This document shows positions 57,625 to 64,000 of a stretch of 64,000 nucleotides of DNA, piece by piece. The DNA is taken from contig OX442323.1 in assembly GCA_949358305.1 (NCBI GenBank), positions 2,232,001 to 2,296,000 of the forward strand. Direction: 5' to 3'. Source of the DNA: Strigamia acuminata. Taxonomy: Eukaryota > Arthropoda > Chilopoda > Geophilomorpha > Linotaeniidae. The stretch's first letter is position 1, and every line of letters begins with the position of its first letter. The translations under genes and the position numbers were made by a program. The notes beneath the pieces were generated by a model. The model was not told where the DNA came from. It made no database searches and was given only the letters and a program-made list of their open reading frames with translations.

Positions 57625-60600
57625 TCAACAGAAAAAACCGTCAGTTGTACATTTTTCCTTCGGATGTGCTAGGAATAAGCGTCCGGTTTCGCACACACAC
57701 AACTGATAAGCCCGCACTGTGGTGTCTTTTGAGTTTTGTGTTGTTTTCATCTCTGGTAATTTGCTTACGTGGAAATAGATCTTTTTCGAATCTAATTTCA
57801 CCTTGAAATAGACGCATTATTTGGTTGGTGGTTTGCTTTAAAAAGGTGTTAAGAAATAAAAAGACTTACAATTCCTTTTCTAGATTGAAGTTTCAGATCC
57901 ATCATACTGCTAGCATGAATTTCACCAGAATTGGACTCCAGTTTGATTCCTTGGGCACCATCAAAATCCAGATTTCTAGTTGGCGACTCTAATCTTTAAG
58001 AAATAAAAAAAATAATTTTTTTTAATAAGAAAAAACAATAATAAAATTTACTTATTTAGTTTTCCTATACACGAAGAATCTATAATGTATTACCCACATA
58101 GTGTGCCGCATGCTTGCGAATAAGAGTGAGCTTTCCCAGCATGTGGCAAAAACCTTGTATATGGCGGTACACCACCCGCTTGCAGGTGATCTAGCAAAGC
58201 TGTGAAGTTTTTTGGCTTAGCTGGTAAACATTTGGACGTGTTTCTAGATTACAAGTAAATGATACATCCGACGTAGAGCTAAAGTATGTCACTTTTCAGA
58301 ACATTTTGATTTATTGCAAGGCTCTCTCCACAGGATGATACCCAATGTTATATGTTTTGAAGCATCGCATTTCAACAGAATTTCAATAATATAGCCAACA
58401 AAAGTAGCGGTTGGTTTATCACACTATGATTGTTCAAACTGCTACTAGATTTCAACAATTCTAATGTTTATTACAAGCTGATTGTCCAGTTGTAAGGTGG
58501 AAAAAAAATTATTGGCAGCCATTTTGAGAAATCATAAGGAAACAACATCTGCTTGTCTGCCTTATTTTCTAAGCTACTCTCATAAAAATCCATTTCCCTT
58601 ATGCGTACAGTCCATACTTATGCCTACGACGCCATAAGGTCATAAGGATGGCCATTTATAAGGAAAAAGGCATGTCGGCAAACTCTCTAATAAGAAAAAA
58701 TGAGATATAAGTAATAATATAGCAAACATATGATATGATGTGAAATACAATCCCAAATATCAAAGCCATAACTGAGCAAAATTAATGCTGAAATGCTTGT
58801 AACTTATTGATTGCCTAAACCGAAATAAATACTAAAACTATCTATGAGGTTTGATCTGCCTGACGGTTATTGAAAACATAACACTAACTTCTACAAAAGC
58901 TGGTTCAAGTGTGAACAAGGCATAAGTTTGAACGGACAGTTTTCCAGATAAGCAAAAAACTAAATTTTATTTATTAGGAAAACCGTGTGGGTTAGTGTTC
59001 TGGTAAACATGACATCATGTGTGGCAAAGTGAAACGCAGTTGACTTTTCATGAACAACAAAATGGCTGTCATTTACACTTGAAGCCATTTTTAAAAACGA
59101 CACAAGTGTTTACATTGCAACATAATTTTTTCAAAAAAGTGAAAATTCGGATTTTGCTTTTCTGGAAACGGTCACCATGTAAACTTGATAATTGATGCGC
59201 TCACAACAATTTGGATTATTCCAAACTTTTTGGACCAACTATAGTTCAAGTGACCATACAGAATATTTGAATGAAAATAGCGGTACGGTAATTATTTATA
59301 GTTTTCTTTTGTGTTCATAGACTATTGGCCACAAAATCACATTACCTACATAAAAATAAAAATCTTACTTCAGATCAGACCTGTAGCCGGACCGAATTGT
59401 TGACGTTTCAACAGCTCCAGTAAAAACGGCTCCTCCAACACCTAAAAAAAAAAAATTGCAATTGCCACTTTAAACGTCAATTTCCATTGGGACGCACATA
59501 ATTTTTTTTCTTTCAATTAGTCCATAATGAGGTGTAATGAATTAATGCCAGCTTCCTCCCTCATTTCGTCAACTCAAGAGAGGTGTAATACCTTTTGAAA
59601 AAAAAATGGATGGGAGCATGCACCAATCATCCACTGCTGATGAGATTGTTGGCAAGTCATAAAAATGGAAATGATGGCCGCCCATTAATGGCGGAGGCGG
59701 AAGGTAAAAGATGGAAATATGTGCGACCGTACAGATGATGGGGGAAAAATGGGGCCAAATCAATATCGCTTCGTCGAGTTAAATTGGAAATAAGAAAAAA
59801 ATAAAATAAAACCTCAATAAATTAAAGATGTTGCGCATCGTCAAATCCGGGCTTATCTTTAGCATCACTTTAAAGAAGCTCAAACTTTTCAATCATTATT
59901 TAGGATCGAATATCGGCACCGGTAAAGCGAACGTGAGAATTTAGTTTAGGTTTGGTAAAATTTAGTGTATTTAAAATAAATGGGATGTAAAACGAGTCTT
60001 ACCGGTCACCTTTAGTAACTCTGCGGCAACTGTGACCTCCGAATCATTGGCGGAGAAGATTTGTGCACCACTTGAATTAGTAACTGTGAACTTGGAAGCG
60101 AATACTTCAAGTTTCTGGTCTCCTGAAATTGGAATTGTTTGAAAGATTTGTAAATAAAATTTTTAATGAAAAAAAATTAAAAAATTAAAAAAGAATAATA
60201 CAATATTAGATGTTGCAATGTTTGTGATTTGCTAAGCAATGACGTCGTTACAAATGCCTTCGCACCTGATTGGCTAAGTAACGATAACGACATAATTTCA
60301 TACGCCTTCATCCTGATTGGCTAGGGAATAACGTCATTTGACATGCTTTCATCCTGATTGGCTAGGGAATAACGTCATTTGACATGCCTTCATCCTGATT
60401 GGCTAGGGAATAACGTCATTGGACATGCCTTCACTCTGATTGGCTGGGAAATAATGTGAGTACTTATGCCTTCATTCTGATTGGCTAGGAAATGATGTCA
60501 GTACTTATGCCTTCATTCTGATTGGCTAAAAACAACAGCATCATTTCAGATTTCTGTCCGCCGATTGGCTGAAAGAAATTGTGACTGGTTTCTGGTCACT

Positions 60601-62123
60601 TGCAATACAATTCCCAAATGGCCTGATAGTTCCACTCCACCATGCCAAGAGGAGTTGCTGGTTTCAGAATGGTCCAGAATGGACACTATCAAGAAATATT
60701 GTAATATCAAACTAACAAGCCAAAAAAATGCAAAAAAATGGTGACGAAATTATTGGCAACCCCTTCTCCACTCTTGTTCACTTAGGGAATGGCTGGTAAT
60801 GCCAGTCCCAGTACCGTGACCAGCACATGGGCTGGGTCTTTGACCCACACGAACAATGGCAATCTGTCCACACGGTCAACCGACCACGTGCTTAACGTCT
60901 TTGTCGCAACCATGAAACACAAGCAACAAGAAAAGGCATGAGACACTCACCCCTAGACACTGAATTAAGATCAGTCTCTCATGTCATTTTCTATAAACGT
61001 GTCATGCGTCCGGCACTATCTGAACGACCCTCATCTTATGTCGTCCGGCCACTCTCACAAACTGACATCAATTCACATGTCTCTTTACTGATGGGCCGAA
61101 AGAAATGATGTCATTGTAGTTATTTTGTGTCACCTGACCCAGTGTATTCGAAATCCCAAATGAGGGTCTCCACCGCCAGGGTGAGTTGTATGTAATCTCA
61201 CGGACCCAACACGTGTAACGGCATTTCCGGTTATGCTGGGCGCACACAAACCGTGATTTCGCAAGCAAAATCGCCCTGTAAACCGCGCGCAATGCTACAC
61301 ACGTGTACCTATTCCAGCTTTGCTATTTCAATGTTATGATGTCATTCCTAATCCGAAAAATGGCTCCTACTGAATGTTGATGAAATGACGTCATTTCACA
61401 CAGTTCACGGATTGGCTGCGACATGAATCGCGGGCGAAATAGTACTTGTCCCAAGTACTATTTTCAAAAGTAGATTTCCAACCGACGTGAAGGAAATGAC
61501 ATCATCTGCGCATGCGCAATGGCAACGCGATTATGCCGCGATGCGAAATCGCGGTATGTGTGCGCCCAGCATTACTTTACGATAACGTGCGGTTCGTGTG
61601 CGATAACGTAACGTGTGCTCGAAATAAACGACGAAATCTTTACCAATAGATCCGATCTTCTTACTTTGAATAACAACAGCCATTCCATATGTATCCCTCC
61701 CGCTTGGCTAAAAACAACAGGAAGAATTTATATGAAATGACATCATTTCTTTTGGCCTATCAGCATAGAGAGAAAGTGAAAAAAAAAATTATTTTATTTT
61801 TATATTTTTCCAATTTGTGTAATATTCACGAAATGATTAGTCGGATCCCTTTGCTCCATTTTTATATTCATAAGCTAAGCCATTAAAAATATTCAATTGC
61901 AATGTTTAATTCACATGCAGTGCAATGCTTCATCATTTAAAATTCACAAAAGTGAGTTGAATTTCCACATCGCAAACTGACATTTAATCAACTTTAAACA
62001 AATACACACGCCGTAACTTAAAATCAATAACCTACCGAGAAATAATTGAGTTGAGATGTCAGCGTCAACATTTCTAGCATTGAGCGTTAAATTTCTTGCT
62101 GATTCAATTTTCATAGAATGGTC
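57625..62123 (-). CDS. Second sarcoglycan, delta/gamma/zeta type (3' part; exons 1-2 outside window)
   Basis: Minus-strand exons: 62,123-62,036; 60,122-60,003; 59,441-59,369; 57,993-57,870; 57,801-57,625 (582 bases, 193 aa plus stop). Lengths 88, 120, 73 and 124 equal those of exons 3-6 of the first gene, and all phases agree. Blocks seen: KIESARNLTLNARNVDADIS, DQKLEVFASKF, GVGGAVFTGAVET, LESPTRNLDFDGAQG, DLKLQS and the C-terminal LCVCETGRLFLAHP with cysteines in the C-x-C ... C ... C order. The exon 4 donor here is ordinary GT, unlike the first gene. The membrane-anchor exon was searched for up to 64,000 and not found, so the gene continues off the right edge. Role as for the first sarcoglycan. 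Confidence 0.92.
60205..60560 (+). repeat. Tandem repeat carrying ATTGG and ACGTCA words, sarcoglycan 2 intron
   Basis: Units of about 41-45 bases, CCTGATTGGCTAGGGAATAA plus CGTCATTTGACATGCCTTCAT, about seven copies. The three central copies are nearly identical and the outer ones diverge (AATGATGTCA, ACTTATGCC). Lies between exons 3 and 4 of the minus-strand gene. Confidence 0.9.
61234..61571. mobile_element. PIF/Harbinger-like MITE (TTA duplication)
   Basis: TTA at 61,231-61,233 and 61,572-61,574 flank tips TGCTGGGCGCACACA and TGTGTGCGCCCAGCA. The arms continue with GATTTCGCA and TGCGAAATC. It lies between exons 3 and 4 of sarcoglycan 2. Confidence 0.8.
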
Positions 62124-64000
62124 CTTTAAAAAAAAAAATAAAAAAAATAAAAAAAATTATAATAACAAAAAAAAAATACTTTGGGAATAGACGGAAAAAA
62201 ATGTGTAAATAATGTCAAGATTAAATAAAAATAAATTTGAATTTTTTTCAATTTGTTTTGAAATATGTGTGTTAAGGGAGCACTGTGGATGGGTGGAGGA
62301 AAGTATTAGGATTAGTTTATGTCAAACGGCTTGTAAAGTGAACATTAATTAGGATTCAAGACAAATATTCATTGACGTACACCAATAAAAGACTCCACCC
62401 TTCATTCTTTATTTGCGTGCCCATTCAATTGAAATTAACGTCCATAATTTTCACCTTCAAAAAGCCAACTCACTTTTAATTTCACCATTTAATGTTCATT
62501 TTTAATAAAAGCGTGATTTATTAATTCCGTGACATCTGGAGTGAAACATTTATTGCTGAAGACATTCACAAATTAATTTTTCCACACGTGTCTTAGTGTA
62601 GCAGAATAATCTGGCAATAAAGATTGCATCAATGTAAAAAGTCCAAGTTCAATTCGTGAGAAATGAAAAGACATTCGTTAAGGTTTGAATGGTCAAAAAA
62701 ATACTTTGAAATTATACAGGGTGAACAAAAAGTCTATCACTATAGTAAATATTTCTGAAAGTGCTGACAATTCATCTGATCTAATGATGGTAAAGTATTA
62801 AAGTTGGGCGGGGCAATCTTTTGGTGACCCGAAATTTGACCTTGGGATGTTCCTTCAAGGTCATTGGGAAATTATCTCGGAAACCGTCAGAGATAGACAG
62901 AAATTTCCAATTGTAAACTTGTAGAGCAACATTTGTTTAGTCTAAAAATGACTAATTCTCATATCTTTTGTACAAAAAATTTTAAGAAAATCATTGCGGC
63001 CATGCTGTTCGCTGTGATCTAGATTTGTGTAACCATTAGGTTGCCCACAAAGTTTGGAATAATGAAAACCATGTGCAAAAAGTTTCATTTCTTTGTTGAC
63101 GTTATACAATTGATTTTTTAAGCTGTTGTTTAGTTTACTCTTTGCAAAATAAATAGTTAAGTTGATTAACCATGTAAAAAAAATTGTAATAAATTGCCAC
63201 AGTAATTGAAATCTACGGCTTTCCGTTCCAATGAAACATATTACTTGTCAAATGGAAGCCATTTAGGAACGCGTTAAAGAATCAAAGCCATTATTAATCT
63301 TTTTTTTTTAAATTAATTGCACTTTCTATTTTACTTCAATTTAATTTTTTTTCTTCTATTTTGATAAAGAAATGAAATAATAAAATAATGCCAATTGATT
63401 AATAAATTGTTGCAATGTGACATTGCAATTTCCAACAAAAAATCTCTAAGCACACTTAACTTGCAAAAAAGAATGGAATTTAAATTAATGAGATTTAAGA
63501 ACACACAGAGGAGACACAAACTTATGGTGCATGAGACAACATTCTCATTTGTCCATGTGAGCAAGAAACACATTCCAAGCATTGCCAGCAGACCGTGGAA
63601 AGCACCTGTCACATCTTCAACAAGATGGCTGAAAAATGGTCAGTGATGGATGAAGATCCATGGCCTACAACTTCCCCTCAGCTATCTATATTTATTGCCC
63701 CAAAAACATAATCCAACATACCTGTCATGTTTCATCTACCAAACATGGTTTGTTGTCTCATCTAACCTGTTTTCTCTCCAATTCATTCCAAATGAAATAA
63801 ACATGTAATCATTTAAAGTAATTCTGATGAAATAAAGAAAGTCAAATCATCAAGATTTATTGCCAACCTTATGCTGTTACAAATGTAATTTAACCTTCCC
63901 CGTCCATAAATACTATCCTCAAATGTTTTCAGCTTCAAAATGCAACAATTCAGCTATTTTCAAATGGTTTTGCAAGCTTTGTTCATTGTGAGCAATGCAT
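62124..64000. other. Intron of sarcoglycan 2 toward the right edge
   Basis: Presumed intron 2 of the minus-strand sarcoglycan. Contains two mariner-like tips (62,714 and 63,036). The 93-codon minus ORF at 63,331-63,612 has a hydrophobic start but does not match the sarcoglycan anchor exon. Confidence 0.5.
62714..63000 (+). mobile_element. Mariner-like 5' end fragment
   Basis: TATACAGGGTGAACAAAAAG followed by about 280 bases of non-coding sequence of the kind that precedes a mariner transposase (CCTTGGGATGTTCCTTC, GGAAATTATCTCGG). No transposase frame follows. A second tip-like TTAGGTTGCCCACAAAGTTT is at 63,036. Confidence 0.4.

Noticed and set aside
60240-60540. Regularly spaced repeats, considered as a CRISPR array
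   Set aside because: The spacers are themselves repeated units; this is a minisatellite in an intron.
63331-63612. 93-codon minus-strand ORF with a hydrophobic start, considered as the anchor exon of sarcoglycan 2
   Set aside because: Lacks the [10 protein letters not shown] motif and a phase-0 donor; the real exons 1-2 must lie beyond the window.

Overview
This is animal nuclear DNA: AT-rich (I estimate roughly two-thirds A+T), with genes split by long introns with GT-AG (once GC-AG) boundaries, and dense in short inverted-repeat transposons. The protein families (sarcoglycan, MFSD6-type transporter) are metazoan. A mariner-type transposase fragment and the look of the transporters would fit an invertebrate, perhaps an arthropod, but the sequence alone does not settle the phylum.

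Layout. Positions 1-23,350 hold no gene I can defend. They carry inverted-repeat elements and one young LTR retrotransposon (18,781-20,969). Positions 23,392-37,078 (+) are a complete seven-exon delta/gamma/zeta-type sarcoglycan gene (293 aa predicted). Positions 37,662-50,071 (-) are a head-to-tail trio of MFSD6-like major facilitator genes (predicted 570, 531 and 620 aa). They share their main intron positions, and the first converges on the sarcoglycan gene with the two 3' ends a few hundred bases apart. Positions 50,100-57,200 are AT-rich intergenic DNA with several minisatellite-like blocks and one uncertain small ORF at the right edge. Positions 57,625-62,123 (-) are the last five coding exons of a second sarcoglycan gene, whose first exons lie beyond the right edge. 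Its four complete internal exons have exactly the lengths of the matching exons in the first gene (88, 120, 73 and 124 bp), so the two are ancient duplicates now in opposite orientation on either side of the transporter trio.

Mobile DNA. The LTR element has 263-bp LTRs differing at only two positions that I found. It has a tRNA-Leu-like primer site, and a single 519-codon ORF with a SAP-like motif, a very acidic centre and a basic tail that ends inside the 3' LTR; I see no protease, reverse transcriptase or integrase. Around the genes and in their introns are more than a dozen MITE-like elements: five copies of one foldback family whose outer arms match within a copy but not between copies, five elements with 3-bp TTA/TAA target duplications (PIF/Harbinger-like), a 127-bp hAT-like element with a perfect 8-bp duplication, mariner-type pieces, and fragments of a mariner transposase and a non-LTR reverse transcriptase.

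How the genes relate. Sarcoglycans are small single-pass glycoproteins of the dystrophin-associated complex. MFSD6-like proteins are twelve-helix transporters of poorly known substrate. Nothing in the sequence links the two functions; their proximity looks like local duplication.
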